A stretch of 64,000 bases of DNA from Flexivirga aerilata (GTDB taxonomy: Bacteria > Actinomycetota > Actinomycetes > Actinomycetales > Dermatophilaceae). The DNA is taken from contig NZ_JABENB010000002.1 in assembly GCF_013002715.1 (NCBI RefSeq), forward strand, positions 124,001-188,000, read 5' to 3'. A program made the translations under genes and the position numbers. Positions 49,592-59,184 of this stretch are shown in pieces; within the stretch, counting starts at the first letter, position 1, and each line of letters begins with the position of its first letter. Below the pieces are notes generated by a model, which saw only the letters and a list, made by a program, of their open reading frames with translations, searched no databases and was not told the DNA's origin.

Positions 49592-50587
49592 GTGGACCTG
49601 GACGCTTACGTCATGGCGCATCACGCCGAGTGGGAGCGGTTGCGGGTGCTCGGCGCGCAACGACGGCTCACCGGCGCCCAGGCGGACGAGTTGCTGGATC
49701 TCTACCAGCGCGTCGCCACCCACCTGTCGGTGATTCGGTCCGCCGCGCCCGATCCGACTGTCGTGCAATACCTTTCGACGCTGCTCGCCAAGGCACGCAC
49801 CGCGGCGCTCGGCCGGCGCACGGCCTCCTGGTCGTCGGTCGCCGACTTCGTGGTGCGGCAACTGCCGGCGGTGCTCTACCGGGCGCGGTGGTGGTGGATC
49901 GGTGCTGCCGCGGCCAGCATCCTGGCCGCGTTCGTGATGGGGGCGTGGATCGCCCGCAACCCCGACGTGCAGACGTCCTTCGTCTCACCGGAGCAGGCGA
50001 AGAAGCTGGTGAACGGCGACTTCCGCGACTACTACTCCGAATACGCCGCCACCGACTTCGCGGCCCGGGTGTGGACCAACAACGTCTGGGTCGCCGCGCT
50101 CTGCATCGCCTTCGGGGTGCTCGGCGCACCCGTCGTCTACCTGCTCTGGCAGAACGTCGTCAACGTCGCCATCTCCGGCGGCATCATGGTGTCCTACGGC
50201 CACGGGGGAGAGTTCTTCGGACTCATCCTGCCGCACGGAATCCTCGAGTTGACAGCGGTTTTCGTCGCAGCCGGCGCCGGGCTGCGACTGTTCTGGTCCT
50301 GGGTGGAGCCCGGTGCGCGCACCCGCTCCGACTCCCTCGCGCACGAGGGCCGCGCGACGGTGATCGTGGCGATCGGTCTGGTCGGCGTGTTGCTCGTCAG
50401 CGGCATCATCGAGGCGTTCGTGACGCCGTCGCCGATGCCGACCTGGGCGCGGATCGGCATCGGCATACTCGCCGAGATCGCCTTCCTCGCCTACGTTTTC
50501 GTGCTCGGCCGCCGTGCCGCACTGGCCGGTGAGACCGGCGATGTCGGACAGGTCGATCAGGCGGCGGTGCGGCCGGTCAGCGCCTGA
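49592..50587 (+). CDS. SpoIIM-like (DUF95) membrane protein
   Basis: A 331-residue protein. The cytoplasmic N-terminus (about 1-85: DAYVMAHHAEWERLRVLGAQ, then LDLYQRVATHLSVIRS) is the conserved SpoIIM/DUF95 segment, followed by five to six membrane helices. The central VWTNNVWVAALCIAFGVLG and PHGILELTAVFVAAGAGLR are typical. In sporulating Firmicutes the family acts in engulfment with cell-wall hydrolases; in non-sporulating actinobacteria the role is unknown. GTG 49592 is set by the adjacent -10 and by the conserved N-terminus. Confidence 0.9.
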   Translation: MDLDAYVMAHHAEWERLRVLGAQRRLTGAQADELLDLYQRVATHLSVIRSAAPDPTVVQYLSTLLAKARTAALGRRTASWSSVADFVVRQLPAVLYRARWWWIGAAAASILAAFVMGAWIARNPDVQTSFVSPEQAKKLVNGDFRDYYSEYAATDFAARVWTNNVWVAALCIAFGVLGAPVVYLLWQNVVNVAISGGIMVSYGHGGEFFGLILPHGILELTAVFVAAGAGLRLFWSWVEPGARTRSDSLAHEGRATVIVAIGLVGVLLVSGIIEAFVTPSPMPTWARIGIGILAEIAFLAYVFVLGRRAALAGETGDVGQVDQAAVRPVSA

Positions 50588-50612
50588 CCGGCGCGGGTCG
50601 GCGCGGCGGGGT

Positions 50613-50648
50613 GGCGTGCAGAAGTCGCGACGGTTGCGGGGTGTGCAC
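50613..50648. repeat. Repeat A, copy 1
   Basis: A 36-base unit that contains GCAGAAGTCGCGACGGTTGC and ends TGTGCAC. It recurs at 50782-50817 with one mismatch and in the same orientation. It flanks the tandem B repeats. Confidence 0.92.
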
Positions 50649-50708
50649 GCGGGGCTGGTTGCTCGTCTCGTAAGCGCCCGTGACGTTAGCCGCACTCCCG
50701 CTTACGAG
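50648..50708. repeat. Repeat B, copy 1 (61 bp, with 10-bp hairpin arms)
   Basis: It is identical over 61 bases to 50712-50772. Its 3' two-thirds fold: CTCGTAAGCG (50667-50676) pairs with CGCTTACGAG (50699-50708). It lies between the stops of two convergent genes. Confidence 0.95.
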
Positions 50709-50711
50709 TAG

Positions 50712-50772
50712 CGCGGGGCTGGTTGCTCGTCTCGTAAGCGCCCGTGACGTTAGCCGCACTCCCGCTTACGAG
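50712..50772. repeat. Repeat B, copy 2 (61 bp, with 10-bp hairpin arms)
   Basis: An exact copy of 50648-50708 with a 64-base period. Hairpin arms lie at 50731-50740 and 50763-50772. Confidence 0.95.
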
Positions 50773-50781
50773 ATGCGTGGC

Positions 50782-50817
50782 GGCGTGCAGAAGTCGCGAC
50801 GGTTGCGGGCTGTGCAC
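50782..50817. repeat. Repeat A, copy 2
   Basis: It matches 50613-50648 at 35 of 36 bases and completes an A-B-B-A block. It ends 31 bases before the DUF58 stop. Confidence 0.92.
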
Positions 50818-50848
50818 AGGCTGCGCACGTCGGGCCGTGCGCGCCGAC

Positions 50849-52138
50849 CTACAACAGCCCGCGGCTCTTGAGCAGCAGGTAGTGGTCGACGAGCGCGACC
50901 GGGAGCTTGTCCGGTGGCTCGTCGAGCACGGTGACGCCGAGGCGTTCGAGAGCCTCGCGAGTGCGGCCGCGGAGCAACTCGGTGCGTTCGGCGGCGGCGG
51001 CGTCATACACCTCGGCGGCGTTGTCCCGCTGCCCCGTCATCGCCCGCACGCTCGGGTCGGCGACCGACGCGACGACGACCCGGTGGCGACTCGCCAGGGT
51101 CGCGAGGACCGGGAGCAGTCCCTCCGCGATCGCCGCGGGTTCGAGCGGCGTGACCAGCACGACGAGCGATCGGTTGCGGGGCAGGCCGGTGCCGACCAGA
51201 TGCGACCAATCCGCTTCCACGAGAGCGGGTTCGAGAGGTGCCATGGCGGTCACCAGGGCATGCAGCAACTCCGCCCGGTCGGTGATGCCGGACACCCGGG
51301 CGCGCACGCGCCGGTCACCGGCGAGGAACTGCACCTTGTCACCCGCACGGGAGGCGAGCGCCCCGAGCAGCAGCGTGGCATCCATGCCGGCGTCGAGCCG
51401 GGTGAGATCCCCGATGCGGCCGGCGGAGGTGCGGGAGGTGTCGAGCACGACGACGATGCGGCGATCCCGCTCGGGCTGCCAGGTGCGCACCACCGGGTGC
51501 TGCCGCCGGGCGGTCGCCCGCCAGTCGATGCTGCGAACGTCGTCCCCGTCGACATAGTCGCGCAGAGAGTCGAACTCGGTGCCCTGGCCGCGCACGCGCA
51601 CCGCGGAGCGACCGTCGAGCTGCTGCAGCTGCGCCAGCTTGCTCGGCAGGTGGCGACGCGACGGGAAGCCCGGCAACACGCGCACGCTGCCCGGGACCGG
51701 CGTCGACCGCTGCCGCTGCGCAAGCCCGAGCGGCCCGGCCGAGCGCACGGTCAGCAGGTCGGTACGACGATCGCCGCGTCGGGTCGGGGTCAGGGTGGTG
51801 GTCAGCCGGGCCTGTTCGCCCGGCGGCAGACGCAGCGCCATACGCTCGCCGACCGCGCCGGCAGAGGGCGGCCACGCGTCGCGCACGGCCCCGCGAAACG
51901 TGCGGTCGCCGGTGTTGCGCACCAGCAGTTCGCTCGACGTGGACTCGCCGAGGCGGACCTGCCCGGTCGGAACCCGTGTCGGCAGTAGTGATTTCGTCGA
52001 CGGCGCGAGCCACAGGTCGATGCCGACCAGCGCGGCCACGAGCAGCAGCCACCAGAAGACCGTCCACAGCCCCGGGTGGATGACGACCGCGACGAAGCCG
52101 ACCGCGGCGAGCAGCGCGGTGCGACCGGTCAACCTCAT
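50849..52138 (-). CDS. DUF58-domain protein
   Basis: A 429-residue protein: two membrane helices near the N-terminus (about 8-40), a beta-rich segment, and the DUF58 core around GQGTEFDSLRDYVDGDDVRS (200-220) with IDWRATARR. The C-terminal part is a von Willebrand A-like domain (VVVLDTSRTSAG as the MIDAS-type loop). DUF58 proteins pair with MoxR ATPases, probably as their membrane-linked adaptor; targets are unknown. It lies seven bases after the MoxR stop in a minus-strand operon 56026-50849. Confidence 0.93.
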   Translation of the reverse strand: MRLTGRTALLAAVGFVAVVIHPGLWTVFWWLLLVAALVGIDLWLAPSTKSLLPTRVPTGQVRLGESTSSELLVRNTGDRTFRGAVRDAWPPSAGAVGERMALRLPPGEQARLTTTLTPTRRGDRRTDLLTVRSAGPLGLAQRQRSTPVPGSVRVLPGFPSRRHLPSKLAQLQQLDGRSAVRVRGQGTEFDSLRDYVDGDDVRSIDWRATARRQHPVVRTWQPERDRRIVVVLDTSRTSAGRIGDLTRLDAGMDATLLLGALASRAGDKVQFLAGDRRVRARVSGITDRAELLHALVTAMAPLEPALVEADWSHLVGTGLPRNRSLVVLVTPLEPAAIAEGLLPVLATLASRHRVVVASVADPSVRAMTGQRDNAAEVYDAAAAERTELLRGRTREALERLGVTVLDEPPDKLPVALVDHYLLLKSRGLL

Positions 52139-52145
52139 CGGCGAA

Positions 52146-53125
<980 letters not shown>

Positions 53126-53129
<4 letters not shown>

Positions 53130-54235
53130 CGTCGGACCTGCCTTTCCAGCAGTTGCAGTCTGTGGGCGATGTCGGTCATCGAGGATTCGTCGGCGGCGTC
53201 CGGGCCGAGCAGCAGGTCGTGCACGTCGCGCGGGTCCGCACCCGCCGCGTGCGCGACACGCTCGACCAGCGGCCCCGCCGGACCGGACGGGGGAAGGCCG
53301 AGGTAGCTGGCCAGTCGTCCGCGGGTGGCGGCGCGCAGCACGCGTGAACTGCGCGCTGTGTCGCCCGCCTTGCGGTAGAGCAAACCGCGGCTGCGTGTCG
53401 TCTCGTCGGCGGGGACGACCACCGGCAACGGCTCGGGGACGAGGCGGCCGAAACGCCTTGCCCGCCATACGATCACGAGGATCGCAACCGCCGCCGCCAG
53501 CCACACCGACGGCCCGAACCACCGCGGCCAGGCCGGTCCCTGCGCGAGCGGGTTGTCGGCGGTGGCGACGGTCGGGGCGAACCACACGACGCGATCGGCC
53601 GAGCCGAGCGTGCGCAGCGCGATGGCGGCGTTGTCGTCGTCGACCACGGTCTTGTTGGCAAACACCGCGTGGCTGCCGACGAGCACGGTCTCGGGGCGAC
53701 CCCCGTTGATCTCTGGCAGCACGAGGACGGTTCCGCTGCCGCCCTCCCCGAAGCAGGAGGCGCCGACCGATCCGGCGGTGTATTCGACGTCGGCGTAGCT
53801 CATCCGCAGACCCTGCAACCACGGCACCGAGCAGACCGTGCTGGGCGCGTCCTCGACCGGCGCGGCCTGCACGTCGGGCAGCTGCATCGCGCGCGCCGTC
53901 GCCGGGTCGGCGTCGACCACCACGACGCGGCGTGCACCGGCCGCGTGCTCCATGACCGATCGCAGCGTGTCGTCGGCGAGCAGTTGCGGTCGGGTGATCA
54001 ATACCGTTGCGCCGGCTACGGATCGGGCACCGAACTCGTCCGGGCTGCGCGCGATGTCGACCGAGAGCCCCTGCTGGCCCAGGACTTGAGCGGCGGCGCG
54101 GGTGCCGTCCGGGGCGGGGGAGTCCGGGTCGAGCGGCTCGCTGGCGTTGCGCGGCAGGAGCAGGCTGACCCCGACGAGGACGAGCAGCAGCACCGCTACG
54201 ACCGCGCCCAGGATCAGCCGCCCGCGCGTGATCAC
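53126..54235 (-). CDS. DUF4350-domain membrane protein
   Basis: A 369-residue protein: an N-terminal membrane helix (about 6-27), an extracytoplasmic DUF4350 domain (GTRAAAQVLGQQGLSVDIARS and the following ATVLITRP), a second helix near 240-262 (WLAAAVAILVIVW), and a cytoplasmic tail. DUF4350 resembles glutamine-amidotransferase/ThuA-like folds, but no catalytic set is evident. GTG start in a four-base overlap with DUF4129. Function unknown; inferred to act with the MoxR/DUF58 pair. Confidence 0.88.
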
Positions 54236-54870
54236 GCCGGAGCTCCGTGGGTCACGGTGTGCTGCGGCCGGGTGCGGGTGAGCGCTGCGTCGAGTGCGCG
54301 CATCCTCGTGGCGTCGTCGTCCGTGGCGGTCGCCCCGCCGTAGCGCACTCTGTCGAAAAGGTTTGCGGCAGAGCGCAATTCGTCACGCTGGCTGGGGAAG
54401 AAAGTGGATAGCTCGGCGCCGACCTCGTGAGCTGTCCGGCCGGGGCGAGGCACGATCAGCGCGCGCTCCTCGGCTGCGCGTGCGATGGCCCGGAAGAGGT
54501 CGAGCGTGGCGGATCGCAGATCACCCTCGGACTGCGCCTGCTCGGCGCGGCGGCGCAGCTGGTCGGCCGTGAGGGTGGTGTCGGCCAGCACGCCGGCCTG
54601 CTCGACTGCACGCTTCGTGCGTCCGCGCCGCCGGAGCTGAGTGAGCGCGACGGTGACGACGCCGGCGAGCAGCAGGAGTGCTGGCAGCAGCATCCACAGG
54701 GGGAGCGCGGTGCCGATGCCGTTCAGCAGGTCGTTCAGCCGGTCCATGGCCCAGTCCCACAGCCGCTCCAGCCAGCTGCGCTGGTCGGCGTATGCCGGTT
54801 TGGACAGCTCCCGCTCCAGCAGGTCGCGCGCCTGACCGTCGCCCGGGTTCAGCGGCGCGTCACGCTGCAC
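54232..54870 (-). CDS. DUF4129-domain membrane protein
   Basis: A 212-residue protein with one clear helix (about 55-78, PLWMLLPALLLLAGVVTVAL) and a cytoplasmic C-terminal domain (TADQLRRRAEQAQSEGDLRS, then RPGRTAHEVGAEL and LFDRVRYGG) typical of DUF4129. In other bacteria DUF4129 is fused to transglutaminase-like proteins of MoxR operons. GTG start overlaps the end of the upstream gene by 11 bases, so translation is coupled. Function unknown. Confidence 0.88.
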   Translation of the reverse strand: MQRDAPLNPGDGQARDLLERELSKPAYADQRSWLERLWDWAMDRLNDLLNGIGTALPLWMLLPALLLLAGVVTVALTQLRRRGRTKRAVEQAGVLADTTLTADQLRRRAEQAQSEGDLRSATLDLFRAIARAAEERALIVPRPGRTAHEVGAELSTFFPSQRDELRSAANLFDRVRYGGATATDDDATRMRALDAALTRTRPQHTVTHGAPA

Positions 54871-56026
54871 CGGCTTTGTCCTGACCGGCCGCCTGCATCA
54901 GCGTGACGTCGAGGGCTTCCTTGCGGATCCGCTGGTCCAGGTAGAGCAGGGCGCTCACGCCCGCGACGAACGGTGCGGTGAGGGCGCTGATCGCGACCGT
55001 GATCAGCTCGAAGGCGACGATCGCGCCCACCGACGGAGTGCCCGAATCCGCGGCACTGATGCCGAGGATGAGTGCGGCGGGCATGGTGGCGATGCCGGCC
55101 ACGAAGCTCACCAGCAGCTGGCCGAGGAGCGTGATGCCGAAGATGCGCCACCACTGGCCCTTGGTGAGAGCCCAGGAGCGTTTGAACGCGGCGATCGGCC
55201 CGATCCGCTCCAGCACGAGCGCCGCTCCGGCGAAACCGATCTTCACCCAGACGTAGACGAAGCCGACCACCAGCGCGAGGCCGAGCACGATCCCGACGCT
55301 CACCGTGACCGCGAGCGGCGCGGTGAGCGCGAGCACCACGACGATGGCGGTACCGATGACGAGGAACACCACGAGGGCGAGGATCTGCAGCATCGTCATC
55401 CCGAGCAGCGGCAGCAGCCGGCCACGCACCTTCTGCCAGGTTTCGCCGATCGAGATGCGTCGCCCGAGCACCGCTTCGGCCACGACGATCGTCAGCATCC
55501 CGGTGAGGAAGATCCCCGCCAGCCCCATGTAGATGCCGCTGACGTTCTGCCCGATCTGGGTGCCGAAGTTGAGAGTGGTGCCGGAGTCGTCGGTCGTCGA
55601 CAGGTCGGCGTTGCTGAAGGCGATCGTGGTGAGGATCGCCGGGATCGCGACGACGAGCGCGACGATCGCCGACAGCCCGAGCGTCGCGCCGGGGTTGCCG
55701 CGGATGGTGGCGAAGGTGCCTTCGAAGACGTCACCCAGACGCAGCGGACGCAGCGGTATGACGCCGGGTTTCGGTGCCAGCTGGGCATATCCGGGCGCCG
55801 GCGCTCCGTAGCCCGGCGGTGCGCCGTACTGCGGGTACGGCGGCTGGGTGGGCGGCTGCGGCGGCCCGTACTGGCCGTACTGAGGGGGAGCCTGCTGTCC
55901 GTACTGCCCGTACTGGCCGTACTGCGGCGGAGCCTGCTGCCCGTGCTGCCCGTATTGCGGCGATGGCGGTGGCGGCTGCTCACCGCTCGGCGAGTCTCCC
56001 CCGGGGCTCGTCCAACCGTTGCTCAT
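54860..56026 (-). CDS. Membrane protein with Tyr/Gln/Pro-repeat tail (GPDPase membrane-domain-like)
   Basis: A 388-residue protein. Residues 20-80 are a low-complexity cytoplasmic tail of QYGQYGQ and PPQ units. After PKPGVIPLRPLRLGDVFEG come six hydrophobic helices. The PLRLGDVFEGTFATIRGNPG entry motif and the layout match membrane proteins annotated as glycerophosphodiester phosphodiesterase membrane domains or DUF7544-like; no catalytic part is attached. It is the first gene of the DUF4129/DUF4350/MoxR/DUF58 operon. Role unknown. Confidence 0.8.
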   Translation of the reverse strand: MSNGWTSPGGDSPSGEQPPPPSPQYGQHGQQAPPQYGQYGQYGQQAPPQYGQYGPPQPPTQPPYPQYGAPPGYGAPAPGYAQLAPKPGVIPLRPLRLGDVFEGTFATIRGNPGATLGLSAIVALVVAIPAILTTIAFSNADLSTTDDSGTTLNFGTQIGQNVSGIYMGLAGIFLTGMLTIVVAEAVLGRRISIGETWQKVRGRLLPLLGMTMLQILALVVFLVIGTAIVVVLALTAPLAVTVSVGIVLGLALVVGFVYVWVKIGFAGAALVLERIGPIAAFKRSWALTKGQWWRIFGITLLGQLLVSFVAGIATMPAALILGISAADSGTPSVGAIVAFELITVAISALTAPFVAGVSALLYLDQRIRKEALDVTLMQAAGQDKAGAA

Positions 56027-56035
56027 GGCACGACC

Positions 56036-56656
56036 CTAAATGACCGGACCCTCGATGTCGGCACGCTCGGCGAGCAGCCGCGCCAAATCGTTCGGCCGGA
56101 TCGGCTGCGCGCCGAGACGCTGCTGCTCGGCGACGATCCGCGGTTCGGCGCGCGCGAGGCGCAGGCCGCGGCGCACGAGGACGGCCGGGGGTTTGCGCCG
56201 CTCGGAGAGGTCGCGGACCAGTCGCCGGGCGAAGGTCACCCACCGGTTGTGACACACGCAGTAGGCGCCGTCGAGCAGCCCGCGCTCGCGCAGCGGCTCG
56301 ATCACGTATGGCGCGAAGATCCCTTCCGCGACGACGATCCGCGCACCGGCCAGCACCAGCCGCTCGGTGCCGGTCGCGGACGACGACCCGATGTCGTAGG
56401 TCGGCTTGACCACTTCGCCGGTGCGGCACAACCGGTCGAGCGCGTCGACCGCGGCGTCGAGGTGCCACGACCGCACGTCGTCCCAGTCGGCGATCCCGAG
56501 GCTCGACATCGGCAGCGTCGGGTCGTCGCCGTCCTTGTAGAAGTCATCCAGCCGCAGGATCGGCCAGCCGTAGTCGCGGGAGAACTGCGCCGCCCAGCGT
56601 GACTTGCCCGACCCGCTCGGGCCACCGAGCACGAGGACGCGGGCCATCGAACTCAT
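56036..56656 (-). CDS. Uridine kinase-like P-loop protein
   Basis: A 206-residue nucleoside-kinase-like protein. GGPSGSGKSR (11-20) is Walker A, LRLDDFYKDGDDPTLP carries the DDFY motif of uridine kinases, WDDVRSWHLDA matches the substrate region, and IVVAEGIFAPYVI is Walker B-like. Uridine kinases make UMP or CMP in salvage, which fits this nucleoside-rich window, although the enzyme is more distant from Udk and may act on another substrate. ATG 56656 is chosen; an in-frame ATG at 56647 is equally possible. Confidence 0.82.
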   Translation of the reverse strand: MSSMARVLVLGGPSGSGKSRWAAQFSRDYGWPILRLDDFYKDGDDPTLPMSSLGIADWDDVRSWHLDAAVDALDRLCRTGEVVKPTYDIGSSSATGTERLVLAGARIVVAEGIFAPYVIEPLRERGLLDGAYCVCHNRWVTFARRLVRDLSERRKPPAVLVRRGLRLARAEPRIVAEQQRLGAQPIRPNDLARLLAERADIEGPVI

Positions 56657-56681
56657 GCAGCACCTTCGGGTCGATCGGTTT

Positions 56682-56704
56682 CCCCCGCGAAGTATCGGCG
56701 GGGG
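56682..56704. repeat. Small hairpin in the gap before the uridine kinase-like gene
   Basis: CCCCCGC (56682-56688) pairs with GCGGGGG (56698-56704) around a nine-base loop. GGGGGAG repeats follow. Function unclear. Confidence 0.5.
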
Positions 56705-56730
56705 AGCGTAGCGGGGGAGCCGAACTTCGT

Positions 56731-56769
56731 GGGGTGATCGTTCGGGGTGATCGTGCGGGGTGATCACAT
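56731..56769. repeat. 13-bp tandem repeat, three copies
   Basis: GGGGTGATC recurs exactly every 13 bases at 56731, 56744 and 56757. The last copy contains the stop codon of the aldehyde dehydrogenase-like gene. Confidence 0.8.
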
Positions 56770-57648
56770 CCCCTTGGGATGCCAGACCGTCTTGGTCTCC
56801 AGGAAGGCGTGCATCCGCGAAAGGTCAGGCGTGGCAAGCCAATCCGGCTCTTCGGCGCCGGAGCCGTCGCCCGCCGGGCGGACGACCCGCTTGAGCGTCT
56901 CGGCGGCCGAGGCCTCCAGCTCCGCCCACGGCAGCTCGGTCGCACCGGTGAGGTCGAGGGCGTTGACGTCGGCGTGCGAGGCCAGCCAGGGCGCGAGCTC
57001 CGCCGTACGGCCGGTGACGATGTTGACCACACCACCGGGCACGTCCGACGTCGCCAGCACCTCACCCAGGGAGATGGCCGGCAGCGGCCGGTCCTCGCTC
57101 GCGACGACCACGACGGTGTTGCCGGAGACGATCGCCGGCGCGATCACCGACACCAGGCCGAGCAGCGAACTGTCCTGTGGCGCAAGCACTCCCACCACGC
57201 CGGTCGGCTCGGGCGCGGAGATGTCGAAGTAGGGCCCGGCGACCGGGTTGAGGTTGCCGAGCACCTGCGCGAGCTTGTCCGGCCACCCGGCATACCAGAC
57301 CCAGCGGTCGATGGCGGCGTCGACGAGCCTGGTCGCCTGCGGCTTGGTCAGGCCCTCGCTCGCGGCGACTTCGGCGATGAACTGGTCGCGGCGTCCTTCC
57401 AGCACCTCGCCGACCCGGTAGAGCACCTGACCGCGGTTGTAGGCGGTCGCACCGGACCAGCCCTTGACCGCGCCGCGCGCCGCGACGACCGCGTCGCGGA
57501 TGTCCTTGCGCGAGCCCTGCGCCGCGTTGGCGAGAAACTTCGGCGACCGGCCCGAGGAGGTGACCTCGTAGGAGCGGCCGGACTCCGAGCGGGGGAACTT
57601 GCCGCCGATGTAGAGCTTGTAGGTCTTGCGGACCTCGAGGCGGGGCAT
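56764..57648 (-). CDS. Short aldehyde dehydrogenase-like protein (no catalytic-Cys domain)
   Basis: At 294 residues this covers only the N-terminal NAD-binding part of an aldehyde dehydrogenase. YKLYIGGKFPRSESGRSYEV at the start and the WVWYAGWPDKLAQVLGN, PAIVSGNTVVVVAS and PGGVVNIVTGRTAELAPWLA segments align with the family. The usual PWN becomes a PQDS segment and the catalytic Cys region is absent. It is fused by a one-base overlap (TGATG) to a full-length ALDH upstream. Such short partners after a deoC-ALDH pair recur in actinobacteria and may form a mixed oligomer. Activity alone is unlikely. Confidence 0.82.
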   Translation of the reverse strand: MPRLEVRKTYKLYIGGKFPRSESGRSYEVTSSGRSPKFLANAAQGSRKDIRDAVVAARGAVKGWSGATAYNRGQVLYRVGEVLEGRRDQFIAEVAASEGLTKPQATRLVDAAIDRWVWYAGWPDKLAQVLGNLNPVAGPYFDISAPEPTGVVGVLAPQDSSLLGLVSVIAPAIVSGNTVVVVASEDRPLPAISLGEVLATSDVPGGVVNIVTGRTAELAPWLASHADVNALDLTGATELPWAELEASAAETLKRVVRPAGDGSGAEEPDWLATPDLSRMHAFLETKTVWHPKGM

Positions 57649-59099
57649 CAGTGCGTTCCTTCCGTGTCGAGATATGCCGCGAGGCCCTGTCGGCCTCCTT
57701 CGCGGCCGTAGCCGCTCTCCTTGTAGCCGCCGAACGGCGAGGTCGGGTCGAAGCGGTTGAACGTGTTGGCCCACACCACGCCGGCGCGCAGCTTGTCGGC
57801 GATCGCGAGGACGCGAGAACCCTTCTCCGACCAGATGCCGGCCGAGAGTCCGTAGGGCGTGTTGTTGGCCTTCGCGACGGCTTCGTCGGGGGTGCGGAAG
57901 GTCAGCACCGACAGCACGGGGCCGAAGATCTCCTCGCGCGCGATGCGGTGCGCCTGCGACACCCCGGTGAAAACCGTTGGTGCAAACCAGTATCCGCGCT
58001 TCGGCAGCTCGACGTCGGGGCTCCACCGTTGCGCGCCCTCGGCGACGCCGGCCTCGGTGAGCTCGGTGATGCGGGCGAGCTGGGCGGCGGAGTTGATCGC
58101 GCCGACGTCGGTGTTCTTGTCCATCGGGTCGCCCACCCGCAGCGTGCGCAGCCGGCGCTGCAGACGGTGCACCACGTCGTCGGCGACCGACTCCTGCACC
58201 AGCAGCCGGGAGCCGGCGCAGCAGACGTGACCCTGGTTGAAGAAGATCCCGTTGACGATGCCCTCGACCGCCTGGTCGATCGCCGCGTCGTCGAAGACGA
58301 TGTTGGCCGCCTTGCCGCCGAGCTCGAGGGTGACCCGCTTGCGGGTGCCGGCGACCGCGCGGGCGATCGCCTTGCCCACGTCGGTCGAGCCGGTGAAGGC
58401 GATCTTGTCGACGCCGGGGTGTTCGACGATCGCCTGCCCGGTCGGGCCGGCCCCGGTGACGATGTTGACGACCCCCGGCGGGAGGTCGGCCTGGCGGCAT
58501 ACCTCGGCGAAGAGCAGGGCGGTGAGCGGCGTGGTCTCGGCCGGCTTCAGCACCACCGTGTTGCCGGTCGCGAGAGCGGGCGCGATCTTCCAGGCGAGCA
58601 TCAGCAGCGGGAAGTTCCACGGGATGACCTGGCCCACGACGCCCAGCGACTTCGGTGCGGGACCCAGCCCGGCATACTCCAGCTTGTCCGCCCAGCCGGC
58701 GTGGTAGAAGAAGTGCGCCGCCGCGGTCGGCACGTCGACGTCGCGCGACTCCTTGATCGGCTTGCCGTTGTCGAGCGTCTCCAGCACCGCAAACTCCCGC
58801 GCCCGCTCCTGCAGGAGGCGCGCGATGCGGTAGAGGTACTTGCCCCGCTCGGCGCCGCTCATCCGGCTCCAGGTGCGGTCGTAGGCGCGGCGTGCCGCGC
58901 GCACCGCCTTGTCGACGTCGGCGGCACTCGCCTCGGAGACGTCGGAGAGCTTCTCCTCGGTGGCGGGGTTGACGGTCTTGAAGGACTTCCCGTCGGCCGG
59001 GTCGACGAACTCACCCCCGATGAACAGCCCGTATGACGAGGCGATGTCGACGACGGAGCGCGACTCGGGCGCCGGTGCGTACTCGAATTTCGGTGTCAT
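57648..59099 (-). CDS. Aldehyde dehydrogenase (probable acetaldehyde oxidation)
   Basis: A 483-residue full-length enzyme. IPWNFPLLM holds the catalytic Asn, FTGSTDVGKAIA the NAD loop, LELGGKAANIV the general-base Glu, and NQGHVCCAGSRL the catalytic Cys; EEIFGPVLSVL follows. All key residues are present. It lies between deoC and the short ALDH, so its likely role is to oxidise acetaldehyde released by DeoC to acetate. Family members also oxidise betaine aldehyde and others, so substrate rests on context. ATG start. Confidence 0.93.
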   Translation of the reverse strand: MTPKFEYAPAPESRSVVDIASSYGLFIGGEFVDPADGKSFKTVNPATEEKLSDVSEASAADVDKAVRAARRAYDRTWSRMSGAERGKYLYRIARLLQERAREFAVLETLDNGKPIKESRDVDVPTAAAHFFYHAGWADKLEYAGLGPAPKSLGVVGQVIPWNFPLLMLAWKIAPALATGNTVVLKPAETTPLTALLFAEVCRQADLPPGVVNIVTGAGPTGQAIVEHPGVDKIAFTGSTDVGKAIARAVAGTRKRVTLELGGKAANIVFDDAAIDQAVEGIVNGIFFNQGHVCCAGSRLLVQESVADDVVHRLQRRLRTLRVGDPMDKNTDVGAINSAAQLARITELTEAGVAEGAQRWSPDVELPKRGYWFAPTVFTGVSQAHRIAREEIFGPVLSVLTFRTPDEAVAKANNTPYGLSAGIWSEKGSRVLAIADKLRAGVVWANTFNRFDPTSPFGGYKESGYGREGGRQGLAAYLDTEGTH

Positions 59100-59116
59100 T
59101 ACTTGTCTTTCACGTT

Positions 59117-59161
59117 GGTTGAGTAGGCGAAGGAACGCCGCGGGGGAGCCGCGTCGAAACC
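59117..59161. repeat. Dispersed-type intergenic element GGTT...AACC
   Basis: The segment starts GGTTGAGTAGGCGAAGGAAC and ends GCGTCGAAACC. From memory, similar GGTTGAGTA...TCGAAACC units are scattered through many Micrococcales genomes. It fills half of the 85-base gap between deoC and the aldehyde dehydrogenase gene. Only one copy is in the window. Confidence 0.5.
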
Positions 59162-59184
59162 AGCGCCGACGGCCACCATGCTCA

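Noticed and set aside
50648..50772. Possible minimal CRISPR array
   Set aside because: Only two copies, 61 bases each, three bases apart, with no unique spacers and no cas genes nearby.
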